Source: JAZKFT01 sp965246935
Lineage (GTDB): Bacteria; Bacteroidota; Bacteroidia; Chitinophagales; Chitinophagaceae
Direction of reading: 5' to 3'
Length of the DNA stretch: 64,000 nucleotides
Assembly: GCA_965246935.1 (NCBI GenBank)
Contig: CBDFGC010000001.1
Location: 434,001-498,000 of the forward strand
Position 1 is the first letter of the stretch. Each line of letters starts with the position of its first letter. The translations under genes were made by a program, and so were the position numbers. Below are positions 10,063-19,155 of the stretch, one piece after another. A model generated the notes under the pieces. The model did not search any database. It was given only the letters and a program-made list of their open reading frames with translations, and was not told the origin of the DNA.

Positions 10063-10146
10063 ATTCTTGAGGCAGATTTGAATTATAATGACTAAATAAA
10101 CCGACACTATACTTCAGACAAGAAGCACGAACGCACAACATGTGTG

Positions 10147-10247
10147 TTTATGCAATGTTGGCGGAAGAATAAAACCTCAACTTCTTACCTTTAATGAACT
10201 GCAGTTGTTTGCAAACTGAAGTAACACAGAAGCCAACACTGCATAAA
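10147..10247. repeat. imperfect inverted repeat between hydrolase and acetyltransferase genes
   Basis: TTTATGCAATGTTGGC (10147-10162) and GCCAACACTGCATAAA (10232-10247) are complementary except for one base pair. They enclose about 70 nt containing a smaller palindrome (GTTTGCAAAC). It could be a terminator-like or recombination-site-like structure. No protein is encoded. Confidence 0.5.
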
Positions 10248-10300
10248 TACTTCCACATTAACAATAACTGTAAATTGTGGACTTACAATTTAAAAAGCAA

Positions 10301-10915
10301 ATGGAATTCGAGATACTTACTACCGAAAGATTATTATTAAGGAAAATCACTCCAGAGGGATTTAAATATATATTTGAGAATTACCCTGAAGAGGAAATTA
10401 AAAAGCAACTTGGATTAACCACTAAGGAGGAATTCCTAAAGGAAAGAGAAAAGAATAAGGGTGGATACACAACTTATGACAGGTCTATTGTCAACTTTAA
10501 GCTGATCGTAAAAGAGACAAATGAAGTTATTGGAGGCTGTGGTTATCACAATTGGTATTCAAATCACAGTAAAGCCGAATTAGGCTATGTATTAACAAAG
10601 GATGAAAATAAAAGGAAAGGATATATGAGTGAAGCGGTTGATACAATTCTTGACTACGGATTCAATTCTATGAACTTAAACAGAATAGAAGCATGCATTG
10701 GGCCAGAAAATATTGCATCGTTAAGTTTGATTAGAAAATACGGGTTTACTCAAGAAGGGTATTTGAGACAGCATTTTGTCAGAGAGGACAAAATTCAAGA
10801 CACAATACTTTTTTCTTTACTAAAAGAAGAATATAATGGCATAAAAAAGAACAATAATTGCTATCAAAAGCATGCAACACTACCAAATTGTACAAAGCCT
10901 GTGAACGAATGTTAG
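10301..10915 (+). CDS. GNAT-family N-acetyltransferase (RimJ/RimL-like)
   Basis: The protein starts MEFEILTTERLLLRKITPEGF, the usual opening of RimJ/RimL-type GNAT acetyltransferases. It continues through ELGYVLTKDENKRKGYMSEA (acetyl-CoA loop region) and NLNRIEACIGPENIASLSLI, with RKYGFTQEGYLR near the end. The ATG at 10301 fits the family better than the GTG at 10277. The last 25 or so residues, rich in Asn, Cys and Lys, go beyond the usual family end and may be a neutral extension. The acceptor cannot be predicted. The gene shares the AT-rich composition of the epoxide hydrolase gene before it. Confidence 0.85.
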   Translation: MEFEILTTERLLLRKITPEGFKYIFENYPEEEIKKQLGLTTKEEFLKEREKNKGGYTTYDRSIVNFKLIVKETNEVIGGCGYHNWYSNHSKAELGYVLTKDENKRKGYMSEAVDTILDYGFNSMNLNRIEACIGPENIASLSLIRKYGFTQEGYLRQHFVREDKIQDTILFSLLKEEYNGIKKNNNCYQKHATLPNCTKPVNEC

Positions 10916-11039
10916 TTGAACTATCCAGCCATTGCGGTGCCAGGTATCCGGGGTCGCCATAACCGGCTATAAATTACCTGCCATTAATCTAACCAAACTT
11001 TATTGCCAATGTAATAGCTTAGCCGGGTAAAATTTATGT

Positions 11040-12272
11040 ATGAAAAAACTGCGGATATTACTACTGTTTGCTGCCTTACCTGTTTTGTGCTTTTTTATTC
11101 ATACCTCGGCATCCGCAGATGGCGGAAAGCAACCGGCAAACAAAAAAGCGATCATTACCGGTGCTGACCAAACGGAAAAATACATCACCTATATAAAAAA
11201 TAAACGGGTAGGCATATTGGCAAACCCAACAACTATTATCGGGAAAAAACACCTCGTAGATAGCTTGCTTTCCATCGGGATTAATATTGTAAAAGTGTTT
11301 GGACCCGAACATGGCTTCAGAGGCAATGCCAGCGCAGGCATAAGGGTGGGTGACGAGAAAGATTCTGCAACCGGTGTACAGGTAATTTCATTATATGGCC
11401 CCAAACGCAAACCAACCAGCGACGACTTATCAGATGTGGATATCATGATATTTGACATTCAGGATGTAGGTTGCCGGTTTTACACTTACATTAATGTATT
11501 AAGCCATATCATGGAAGCCTGTGCAGAGAACAACAAAGAGCTGCTTATTTTAGACAGGCCGAACCCCAATGGCTACTTAGTGGACGGACCAGTATTGGAT
11601 ATGAAGTTTAAGTCCGGCATTGGTATGTTTCCGATACCCATTGCCCATGGAATGACCATCGCTGAATTTGCACAAATGATCAACGGTGAAGGCTGGCTGC
11701 CCAACCATCTGGTTTGCAAACTAAAAATCATTACGGTAGCCAATTACAATCATGACATGCCTTACACCTTACCGGTAAAGCCATCGCCCAATTTAAATAC
11801 CCAACAAAGTGTGATGCTGTATCCATCTACCTGTTTGTTTGAAGGCACCATTCTCAACCACGGAAGAGGAACACAATTTCCCTTTACGGTGCTGGGCAGT
11901 CCTTTGTTAAAAGGCAAATACACCTTCTCCTTTACACCGGTAAGCATACCGGGTATGAGCGAAACACCACTGCACATGAATGAAGTTTGCTATGGCCTTG
12001 ACCTTCGGAACTACGACATTAATGAATTGCGCAAAACAAAGCGGATTAACATTCAATGGATGATCGATTTCTATAGTGTTTACCCCTATAAAGAAAAGTT
12101 TTTCGACAGAACGCAAAGTAACGAAATGGGTAATATTGACGGGCTATCGGGAACATCCGATTTCAAAAACCAGATTATAGCCGGCAAAGGCGTTACAGCC
12201 ATTCAGGCCTCCTGGGAACCCGGATTAGCACGGTACAAAACAATGCGGAAAAAGTACCTGTTATATAATTGA
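11040..12272 (+). CDS. DUF1343 / NamZ-type exo-beta-N-acetylmuramidase family protein
   Basis: The 410-residue protein has an N-terminal signal peptide (MKKLRILLLFAALPVLCFFIHTSASA) and the DUF1343 core: KVFGPEHGFRGNASAG, MIFDIQDVGCRFYTYI and LDRPNPNGYLVDGPV. The founding member NamZ (GH171) removes N-acetylmuramic acid from the non-reducing ends of peptidoglycan fragments. A role in cell-wall turnover in the periplasm or outside is therefore likely but not proven for this copy. The next gene starts within 10 bp of the stop, so the two are probably cotranscribed. Confidence 0.85.
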   Translation: MKKLRILLLFAALPVLCFFIHTSASADGGKQPANKKAIITGADQTEKYITYIKNKRVGILANPTTIIGKKHLVDSLLSIGINIVKVFGPEHGFRGNASAGIRVGDEKDSATGVQVISLYGPKRKPTSDDLSDVDIMIFDIQDVGCRFYTYINVLSHIMEACAENNKELLILDRPNPNGYLVDGPVLDMKFKSGIGMFPIPIAHGMTIAEFAQMINGEGWLPNHLVCKLKIITVANYNHDMPYTLPVKPSPNLNTQQSVMLYPSTCLFEGTILNHGRGTQFPFTVLGSPLLKGKYTFSFTPVSIPGMSETPLHMNEVCYGLDLRNYDINELRKTKRINIQWMIDFYSVYPYKEKFFDRTQSNEMGNIDGLSGTSDFKNQIIAGKGVTAIQASWEPGLARYKTMRKKYLLYN

Positions 12273-12280
12273 TTGTAATC

Positions 12281-13075
12281 ATGCAAACAGCACCCTTTAT
12301 TACCAGGTTTTCCATTCAGGCACACCGCACCCATCCTTTTCCCTATAATATTCCGGCGGTACGTTTTGCTAACCGGGTTGCCATCAATAGCCCGATCACC
12401 TTATTTATCGGCGATAACGGCTGCGGAAAATCCACCTTATTGGAAACGCTGGCACTGCAACTCCGTTTACCCTTAATAGGCGGTGCTATTGATGCCAATA
12501 GCTTTGAAGCAGCAACGCTATTACAACCCCACCTGCAAATAAGCTGGAAACAACAAACCGGCAGCGGCTTCTTTTTCCGGGCCGAAGATTTTAGCCATTT
12601 TATTTACGGCGTAGAAAGATCGGGAGCTGATATTAATGCTTTTTTCAGTGATATGAAAGACGAATTAATGCCTGGCGTAATAGAACAAATGAGTGCGGGT
12701 ATGAACTACAGCCTGCGGAATATGAAAAGAAATTATGGAGAAAATATGCAGGCTTTTTCGCATGGTGAAGCGTACCTGAAAATACTGACAACCCGCATTA
12801 AGGGAAAAGGCATTTATTTTTTAGATGAGCCGGAAGCAGCTCTTTCACCGGCCAGGCAATTAGCGCTGTTATCTATTATTATTGAAGCTGTTAAAAAGTT
12901 CGGCGCCCAGTTTATGATTGCCACACATTCACCCATCATCATGGGGCTACCCGGCGCCTTGCTATACGAAATAAAAGAGGATGGCATGCATGAAACAGCA
13001 TATACCGATACGGAACACTACTCACTAACCTATTCCTTTTTGCAGAACCCGGAACAGTTTTTACGCTGGCTGTAG
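12281..13075 (+). CDS. AAA/ABC-type ATPase of unknown function
   Basis: This is a compact soluble ATPase of 264 residues. Walker A is in FIGDNGCGKSTLLE, a signature-like SHGEAYLKI follows, and Walker B is in GIYFLDEPEAALSP, followed by an ATHSPIIMG switch region. The layout fits the RecF/SMC-like stand-alone AAA ATPases rather than a transporter subunit, and no permease is adjacent. I choose the ATG at 12281. A TTG at 12269 would overlap the previous stop. Cotranscription with the NamZ-like gene is likely. The partner and role are unknown. Confidence 0.8.
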   Translation: MQTAPFITRFSIQAHRTHPFPYNIPAVRFANRVAINSPITLFIGDNGCGKSTLLETLALQLRLPLIGGAIDANSFEAATLLQPHLQISWKQQTGSGFFFRAEDFSHFIYGVERSGADINAFFSDMKDELMPGVIEQMSAGMNYSLRNMKRNYGENMQAFSHGEAYLKILTTRIKGKGIYFLDEPEAALSPARQLALLSIIIEAVKKFGAQFMIATHSPIIMGLPGALLYEIKEDGMHETAYTDTEHYSLTYSFLQNPEQFLRWL

Positions 13076-13293
13076 TACAGGTAAAAATGCGGTTTCTGTA
13101 TAACTTCAGCCCTCGCTGATATGATTGGTAACCGGGAGTTGAGAGCTGTTCATAGAAAGAACAGACTACTGCAAATAGCCATTACGGTAGCACTTATCTA
13201 AACTTATTATGTTCCGGTATTTGGAATAGAATAAATTTGACTTTTTAAAAGCCGCTGTATTATTCCATTCATCTACATGAATTGTTCATACTT

Positions 13294-13506
13294 ATGAAAA
13301 AATTAGTTGGATTAGTTATCATTCTTTTATCTATCGCTTTTTTTACGCTGCTAATCTTACGTATCTGGGGCGTATCCGTTGTTAGCTGGCAAAACATCGT
13401 ACGAAGCGGCGCTACCTTTGTTTTACTGGGTGCACTCATTGTAATTCTGGTCATTATTTATTTCCTGTTCTTTAAAAGAAGAGGCGCTAAACAGAATTAT
13501 AGTTAA
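13294..13506 (+). CDS. small membrane protein, two transmembrane segments
   Basis: A 70-residue protein starting MKKLVGLVIILLSIAFF, with two hydrophobic segments separated by a short loop (RIWGVSVVSWQNIVRSG) and a basic tail (FKRRGAKQNYS). The ATG at 13294 is preferred to the TTG at 13282. I recognise no family. It stands alone, with about 220 bp of non-coding sequence before it. Confidence 0.6.
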   Translation: MKKLVGLVIILLSIAFFTLLILRIWGVSVVSWQNIVRSGATFVLLGALIVILVIIYFLFFKRRGAKQNYS

Positions 13507-13542
13507 GCTGAAAAAGCTTTTCCTAAAATGCGTCTCCGGCTA

Positions 13543-13938
13543 CTATTGCTTACGCTTCTGCAGTATCAGCGTATTTTCCTTTTCAACATGCGTATAATGT
13601 GTAAATGCTAACTGCCACCCGTTGAAATAGAAGAAGTTAAGAGCAAATGCTATACTTGTATTTGCAAATTCTAAAGGCATTCTTTTACTGTCTATAACGG
13701 TCAGTTCTTTTTTACCATCTCTGTATTGCCCGTAATCAAAAGTGACCGTTTGGTTGGCACGCCAGCCAATGGTTGCATATTGTGCTTTAATACTATCCAG
13801 CCTTACACCACCTATGTATCCATACGTTTTAAAACCGGTGATTACAGGCGAGAGTGTTGTTGCAACCTGAGATTGGGTATTTTGAGCTATTGCACCATAC
13901 GATTGAAGCAAGATGCAGAGCAGTAAAAAGCTTTTCAT
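13543..13938 (-). CDS. small exported protein of unknown function
   Basis: The protein starts MKSFLLLCILLQSYGAIAQ, a clear signal peptide, followed by about 112 residues without a recognised domain. A longer form would need a TTG start at 13971, so I use the ATG at 13938. The text after the signal is strand-rich (VTFDYGQYRDGKKELTVIDS, LALNFFYFNGWQLAFTHYT). It is convergent with the small membrane protein gene. The MITE-like element begins about 50 bp upstream of its start. Confidence 0.6.
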   Translation of the reverse strand: MKSFLLLCILLQSYGAIAQNTQSQVATTLSPVITGFKTYGYIGGVRLDSIKAQYATIGWRANQTVTFDYGQYRDGKKELTVIDSKRMPLEFANTSIAFALNFFYFNGWQLAFTHYTHVEKENTLILQKRKQ

Positions 13939-13985
13939 ATACAAGGGTATGTTTTTGAAATTATATTTCAAAAAACATACACTTC

Positions 13986-14292
13986 ATTAATTATGTGAAT
14001 CAAGGCTTGGCAACGTTACAACAGAAAGTTAAGTGCACAATTTGTCCATTTTTAATGCGACAATCTGATTGCCATCTGTATTGTTGGGCATCACCCAACC
14101 CTGTTGGCAGTCGTATAAGGTAAAACTATGTTGTGGTATTTGTTGGGCAGTGCTCAACTCCATAGCCGGATTACCTAATAGGATTGGGCGCTGCCCAATA
14201 ATACAAGGGCATTGATAACATATGCTACCAACAGCATTGGGCGCTGCCCAATAATGCACCTAAATAGCAACCCTTGATTCACACTAATTAAT
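13986..14292. repeat. MITE-like element: 20-bp terminal inverted repeats enclosing four 17-nt palindromes
   Basis: The ends are imperfect inverted repeats, ATTAATTATGTGAATCAAGG at 13986-14005 and its complement, with one extra base, at 14272-14292. Inside are four short palindromes of the form (A/G)TTGGGC-N-GCCCAA(T/C) at 14083-14099, 14142-14158, 14183-14199 and 14236-14252. The last two are identical. A short open frame across it (14029-14259) is made largely of these repeats and is not a convincing gene. This looks like a non-autonomous mobile or REP-cluster element, which is inference. Confidence 0.65.
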
Positions 14293-14327
14293 ACCGGCAA
14301 TGCTGACTCCTTATTTTTCCTTACCTT

Positions 14328-15233
14328 TTAATGCTGTGTAATAAAATCACTGACTGCTTTTAAGTAGTTGCTGTAGCCAAATGTATTCGGAACACTGCCA
14401 TGGTCGGCATTCGGTATACGGTGTGCTTCTTTATAGATTCCCCGGTAATTGTTATACACCACTTCGCCCTGCGTAGTAATGCTTAAATAATGATCCTGAA
14501 TTCCATGGATCCAGAAGAATGGCTGCTGCACTTTTTTAATTTCCTGAGCATTGTTTATTTGCAAATCCGTAAAAAAACTACCACTTAAAGCAAGACCGCT
14601 GGCATCCTGCACAATATTTTCGGCCGAGGCAAAAGGTGCTTCCAGCATTAGTTTGGCAGGGGTCATGCTGCGGGGCGTTCCGGTAAGCATAGTAGCCGGG
14701 GCAGTGCCTAAGCTAAAGCCATACATCACCAGCCGGTTATTCGTAAGGCCTTGCCCTTTCAGCCATTGCAGTGCTGCATCCACATCGGCATACAATCCTT
14801 TTTCGGTTGGCTTTCCTTCCGATAAACCATATCCCCGGTAGTCAACAATCATTACCCCATATTTATTCTTTCCCCTGGTATTGGCGAGCAGTTCAGCCCG
14901 TGGCCAATAAAAATCAATGTGGTCTTTGTTTCCATGGCAATACATGATTACCGTATCTGTTGCAATACGACTGATACTGCCAATGTAAACGGCGTAAATT
15001 TTTGTGGCTGTGCTTTCATCCGGGGCTTTGGAACTCAGCGTAAAAAGATGGATGAGACTATCCGGAATCCGGTAAGAGGCATCCAGTTTAAAATCCGTTT
15101 CTCCCGTGTAATTAGCCAGTTTATATTCAGAAATTTTGGTATGGTTCGGATTAAAAAACTGATCGTCTAAACGTTTTGAACAACTACATAAGCTGACAAC
15201 TGCACCAATAATAATAGCGTTTATATATTTCAT
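14328..15233 (-). CDS. alpha/beta-hydrolase lipoprotein
   Basis: The 301-residue protein begins with a lipoprotein signal (MKYINAIIIGAVVSLCSC, lipid anchor on the Cys of SLCSC). It has an alpha/beta-hydrolase core with the nucleophile elbow YGFSLGTAPA, an earlier YCHGNKDHI oxyanion region, an acid in WIHGIQDHYLS and a His in PNADHGSVPN. It resembles the bem46/serine aminopeptidase-like hydrolases. The membrane face of the anchor and the substrate are unknown. A second lipoprotein gene starts about 10 bp upstream on the same strand, so they are probably one operon. Confidence 0.8.
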   Translation of the reverse strand: MKYINAIIIGAVVSLCSCSKRLDDQFFNPNHTKISEYKLANYTGETDFKLDASYRIPDSLIHLFTLSSKAPDESTATKIYAVYIGSISRIATDTVIMYCHGNKDHIDFYWPRAELLANTRGKNKYGVMIVDYRGYGLSEGKPTEKGLYADVDAALQWLKGQGLTNNRLVMYGFSLGTAPATMLTGTPRSMTPAKLMLEAPFASAENIVQDASGLALSGSFFTDLQINNAQEIKKVQQPFFWIHGIQDHYLSITTQGEVVYNNYRGIYKEAHRIPNADHGSVPNTFGYSNYLKAVSDFITQH

Positions 15234-15242
15234 GTTGATAAT

Positions 15243-15905
15243 TTAAAATTTACGGGTATAGCCAACATAAATACCAACGGCACCGTGGGTTCCCAACGGT
15301 GTTTTATATTCCACCGTGCTGTAATTATTTTTCAGGCCGGGTGCTATTATTTTAGCCTCAATGGTAAAATCCCATTTTTTACGTACAAACGTTTGCCCAA
15401 GCATCGGCGAGAGTAACCAATGGTCTTGCTGCTTTAAACCGGATGCTTTTTTACCCGACAGTTCAAACCAGTTACTGATGCCGGCATAAAAGAAATTTCG
15501 CTGGTGGTTGAAATCCCAATATGCATTTACATCTAACTGCGGATATATTTTGGTGGTTGCTTTGGGACGATAAATAATATTGGCCACCGGTGTAATACTG
15601 ATGCCTGGCCGGTTGCCTTTTTGGCGAAGCAGGTTCTTGGTAGCGCCTAACTCTACCTGTACGTTGCCAAAAAAAGCGGAAGTAAGGTTTACAGAACCAA
15701 AACCGGTTAGTGTAGAATCGATTCCATAACCGTAAGTAGCCGTTAAAAAGGGCGCTGGTATCGTTAACGCATCGCTGCTAATGATGGGGCCTCCCAGTGA
15801 TAGATTAACTGCCTGCTGATTTTTTGCCAGTGGCTTCACAAACCGGGAAGGGGCGCAGGAATACAGCGAACACACAATGAAAAGTACTGCTATTCTATTA
15901 TGCAT
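15243..15905 (-). CDS. lipoprotein, probable small beta-barrel-like envelope protein
   Basis: The 220-residue protein starts MHNRIAVLFIVCSLYSC, a lipoprotein signal with Cys in LYSC. The rest alternates short amphipathic strands with Gly/Asn/Thr turns and ends in an aromatic (VGIYVGYTRKF), as outer-membrane barrel-type proteins do. I recognise no family. Its stop lies 9 bp before the start of the alpha/beta-hydrolase lipoprotein gene, so joint expression in the envelope is likely. Confidence 0.6.
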   Translation of the reverse strand: MHNRIAVLFIVCSLYSCAPSRFVKPLAKNQQAVNLSLGGPIISSDALTIPAPFLTATYGYGIDSTLTGFGSVNLTSAFFGNVQVELGATKNLLRQKGNRPGISITPVANIIYRPKATTKIYPQLDVNAYWDFNHQRNFFYAGISNWFELSGKKASGLKQQDHWLLSPMLGQTFVRKKWDFTIEAKIIAPGLKNNYSTVEYKTPLGTHGAVGIYVGYTRKF

Positions 15906-16200
15906 AATGTTGTTTTAAACTATTGTAAAAATCCTGAGATGATATGTTCAGCTCTTGTGTTACTTAACTCAATACGGATGATTGCCCCTGCGAAGCAGCA
16001 TCTGGAAACTGCTGGTTATGATGGATAAGCGTTTGTGTACTACAAGGATACCAGATAAAAGTGAAAAAACGATGTGTTAGGCAGGTGTTTTGGTGTATGA
16101 GCCAAATATCAGCTATATGGGTTGATTTACGCTTTCAGATAAGCAAACGACCACTCTCAGATAGTAAAATAGCCGTAAGCGGTAGAATGTTATTAATTGT

Positions 16201-17967
16201 TTATGATGGAACATGTGGGACGCACAAGCTGACGTTGGCACTGCCGCCGGTGTAGCTGAGATCCATATGAGCACCCAGCTTTTGTGCAAATTCCTTCATC
16301 AGCACAACACCCAGCCCGTAGGCACCGCTTTTTACAACTGCCTCATCAAAGCTTGATTTGAATTTCCGAAATGGCTCTTCGTCACAAGGATTGATAACAG
16401 CCAAACAGATAGTGCTGTTATCAGTTGGCTGTGCAGTAAGCTGTATCGTGCTGCCATTTGTTGTGTTGGCAATGGCGTTGCTAATGGCATTTCTGAAAAT
16501 GGTCTTCAACAGATTTTCATCTGTACGGATAATGGTATCCCGGGCTGCTTCATTGATTATTGTAATATTCTTCGCAATTGCTGCCGTGCTATAGAATTCC
16601 TTCAGGTCTTCAAAAAAATACCGGACGTTTACTTTTACAGGTTGCACGGTAAAGCCGTCCATCTGGCTTTTGCTCCAGATCAGCAGTTCTTCCAGCGTAT
16701 CCAGCAGGCGTACTGTTTGCTCACTCATCCCGTCGTCGGCGTCACCTTTCAGTTCCTGCATTTTCAGCGAAGCATACAGCGAACTAACAGGACTCCGCAG
16801 ATCATGACCAATGGTAGAAAACAGGCGGGCCTTGGTATCATTGGCTACCGCCAACTGATCGGCTAATTGCTGTACCTGCTGCTTTTGCAGGGTAAGCAGT
16901 TGATTGGCTTTTTGTTTAATACGGGTATTGCGGAAAGCAACCACCGCCAAAAAGAAAACCAATGCCAATGCGATAATTGTAAAAATCAGGCTTCGTTTTT
17001 TTAATGCGCTGTCTGCCTGGGCCAGTTCTGTTTTAGCACGTTCTTCGATTGTTTTAGAATCCGCAGCAGCATTAATCATTGCATTTTTATTTTCTGCATT
17101 GTACATGCTGTCAGAAAGCCGCCGGTATAGTTGTGCGTAATGATACGCTTGCCTGTAATTATCTAAACTGTCATAAATCTCTCTATATGTATCGTAATCA
17201 AATTGTTTGTTGTCGTCCCACCCGCTTCCATGATATAATAAGGCAGCACTATCAAGATAATTAAAAGCCGCAACAAAATTCCGTTTTGACTTATAAACGT
17301 TTGCAATGTTTGTGTACGTATTCGCTTTGTAGTAATCATCTGTCGCCTGGAAGATGGCTTCCTGTAAATAGAATAAAGCAGAATCATATTTTTTTATTGA
17401 ATTGAAATACAGTCCTTGCCCAAAAAAAATATAATAGGACTGCTCAGCTGACATTTTATTTTCATAACTTAACAAAGAGCTTTTAATAATTGAGTAGGCA
17501 CTATCAAAATGTTCCTGGTTAATATATGCAACACAAATAGCGTTATAAATAAAGGTTGAATCATTTTTATTGCTACACTTTTGCAATCCTTCCAAAAAAT
17601 TCCGCATGGCTTCCCCGTAATTCCGTTTAGCTGCGTAAGCAACACCTAAGGACAAATATATAGGCACTATATGTTCCGTATCTGATTGGGTATTCAGAAT
17701 ATCGACAGCACGGTTATAATAAAAAATACTTGAATCGCTTTCATTGATGCTCTCCATGCACAGTCCATACCTAAACATTAATTCAGCTTTCAGGCTCTTG
17801 TTCGTTGTAGTTTCAAGCAGGGACCGGATTGCTGGCATGGCCTGGTCATATTTTCCATTATTTACCAGCGAATCAATAGCATTTGTGACATCAGGTGAAG
17901 CTTCTTGTCTTGACGAGCATGCAGAAACAAGAACATAACAAATAATTATTATTATCCTTACAGTCAT
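16201..17967 (-). CDS. TPR-containing sensor histidine kinase
   Basis: The 588-residue protein has an N-terminal lipoprotein-like signal (lipobox LVSAC, Cys17), then TPR-type helical repeats to about residue 300. One membrane segment follows (about 326-345), then a coiled linker and a histidine-kinase core. His388 in FSTIGHDLRSPVSSL is the phosphorylation site. An N-box (FRNAISNAIANTTNG) and a glycine-rich G-box (GAYGLGVVLMKEFAQKLG) are visible, though the ATP lid is short. It overlaps the preceding small gene by 4 bp and shares an operon with the LytTR regulator, its likely partner. An outside TPR domain suggests protein or peptide sensing (inference). Confidence 0.85.
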   Translation of the reverse strand: MTVRIIIIICYVLVSACSSRQEASPDVTNAIDSLVNNGKYDQAMPAIRSLLETTTNKSLKAELMFRYGLCMESINESDSSIFYYNRAVDILNTQSDTEHIVPIYLSLGVAYAAKRNYGEAMRNFLEGLQKCSNKNDSTFIYNAICVAYINQEHFDSAYSIIKSSLLSYENKMSAEQSYYIFFGQGLYFNSIKKYDSALFYLQEAIFQATDDYYKANTYTNIANVYKSKRNFVAAFNYLDSAALLYHGSGWDDNKQFDYDTYREIYDSLDNYRQAYHYAQLYRRLSDSMYNAENKNAMINAAADSKTIEERAKTELAQADSALKKRSLIFTIIALALVFFLAVVAFRNTRIKQKANQLLTLQKQQVQQLADQLAVANDTKARLFSTIGHDLRSPVSSLYASLKMQELKGDADDGMSEQTVRLLDTLEELLIWSKSQMDGFTVQPVKVNVRYFFEDLKEFYSTAAIAKNITIINEAARDTIIRTDENLLKTIFRNAISNAIANTTNGSTIQLTAQPTDNSTICLAVINPCDEEPFRKFKSSFDEAVVKSGAYGLGVVLMKEFAQKLGAHMDLSYTGGSANVSLCVPHVPS

Positions 17968-18422
17968 TGCTTATTGTCCATTCCCCTATTCTCAACAAAA
18001 ATTTCAATTGCCATTAGCGAAGCATTTCCCGGAGGCTTTCTTATGCCATGGGGAGGTTTGATTGCACCTACTTTATTAGTTGAAGTTCCCGGATCATCAA
18101 CAGTTGCATTTCTAAATGACTCAATAATTGATTTTTCTTTTGATACAAGTTTCTGGATATCCTCCACTCTGTAAATAAAGGTTTCATCCGTTTTAAACAG
18201 TTGGCCGGTAAGCCTGCTGAAATCAAATGTATCAGGGTCTACGGGTTCTTTAGGTATTAATTCTTCAGGTAACCAGTAATAATCTACCCGCAATCTATCT
18301 TCCCCGGGTTCCAGAACAACTGCATTGCCTGAAGCATTTTTTTTTATCCAAAGAACAACAAGCACTATTGCTTCCACTATTGCTAATCCGATCAGGATCT
18401 CTTCCAGTCTTGTCAAGTCCAT
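17964..18422 (-). CDS. small single-pass membrane protein between kinase and regulator
   Basis: A 152-residue protein with one N-terminal membrane segment (about residues 9-27, LIGLAIVEAIVLVVLWI) and a hydrophilic tail. The tail includes PEELIPKEPVDPDTFDF and KLVSKEKSIIESFRNAT, with a proline-rich end. No family was recognised. Its stop overlaps the kinase start by 4 bp (17964-17967) and it begins 25 bp after the LytTR stop, so it belongs to the same operon. It may be an accessory part of the signalling pathway, which is inference from position only. Confidence 0.65.
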   Translation of the reverse strand: MDLTRLEEILIGLAIVEAIVLVVLWIKKNASGNAVVLEPGEDRLRVDYYWLPEELIPKEPVDPDTFDFSRLTGQLFKTDETFIYRVEDIQKLVSKEKSIIESFRNATVDDPGTSTNKVGAIKPPHGIRKPPGNASLMAIEIFVENRGMDNKQ

Positions 18423-18447
18423 TGTAAAAATTATTAAAGGTTAAAAA

Positions 18448-19155
18448 TTAATTATCTAATGCCATCCTTGCTTCCTGCCGGTAGGTTTTTCCGATGGGCA
18501 GTATCTCTTTATCAATTGTTACCTCATCCCGGTTATACGTGGTTATTTTATTTTTGGCGATGGCATAGCTGCGGTGTATGCGTAAAAAATTTTCCGGCGG
18601 CAGCTTGTCCATAAAGTGTTTCAGCTTACTAAGCGTTGTATATTTCTTTTTCGGCGTTATTACTTTGCTGTAGTCTTTCAATGCCTCAATATATAAAATA
18701 TCATTCAGTGGTACGCGGTAGTTAATAGTACCTTCTTTAATAGTAATACTTTCCTTTTCAAAAGCGGCATCGTACAGGTCGGCACGCTCCCGTAGCAGCA
18801 GGTATTCATTTAACCGGCTGATCGTTTGCTCAAAACGTTTTCCGGTTACCGGTTTCAAAATAAAATCGAAAGCCTGTGCCTCGTAGCTATCCAGTGCATA
18901 CTCACTGTGTGCCGTTACGAATATGCATAGTGGCGAATAATCCAGGTTTTTAAACAGGTCTATTCCATTTATTACCGGCATATCAATATCCATAAAAAAC
19001 AATGGTGGCCGCACTTGTTTTATCATAGGCATAGCCTCTAACCCGTTCAGGAAACTGTGGGTAAGCTGTAAGCTTTGCTCTTTGTTCACATAGTACATCA
19101 ACAACTCCATATCTGCAGGGTTGTCTTCCACAATCATACATTTTGTCTGGCTCAT
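18448..19155 (-). CDS. LytTR-family response regulator
   Basis: The 235-residue protein has a receiver domain with the acidic pair Glu10/Asp11 (MIVEDNPAD), phosphoacceptor Asp56 (FFMDIDMPVING), a Thr switch (FVTAHSEYAL) and a Lys in FILKPV. A LytTR DNA-binding domain follows (about 135-232: ILYIEALKDYSKV, FLRIHRSYAIAKNKI). It is the first gene of a three-gene minus-strand operon with the small membrane protein and the TPR kinase. Such regulators usually bind direct repeats at target promoters. The targets here are not visible. Confidence 0.9.
   Translation of the reverse strand: MSQTKCMIVEDNPADMELLMYYVNKEQSLQLTHSFLNGLEAMPMIKQVRPPLFFMDIDMPVINGIDLFKNLDYSPLCIFVTAHSEYALDSYEAQAFDFILKPVTGKRFEQTISRLNEYLLLRERADLYDAAFEKESITIKEGTINYRVPLNDILYIEALKDYSKVITPKKKYTTLSKLKHFMDKLPPENFLRIHRSYAIAKNKITTYNRDEVTIDKEILPIGKTYRQEARMALDN

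Noticed and set aside
14029..14259. 76-residue open frame
   Set aside because: It is composed largely of the four repeated TTGGGC palindromes and gives no family-like protein.
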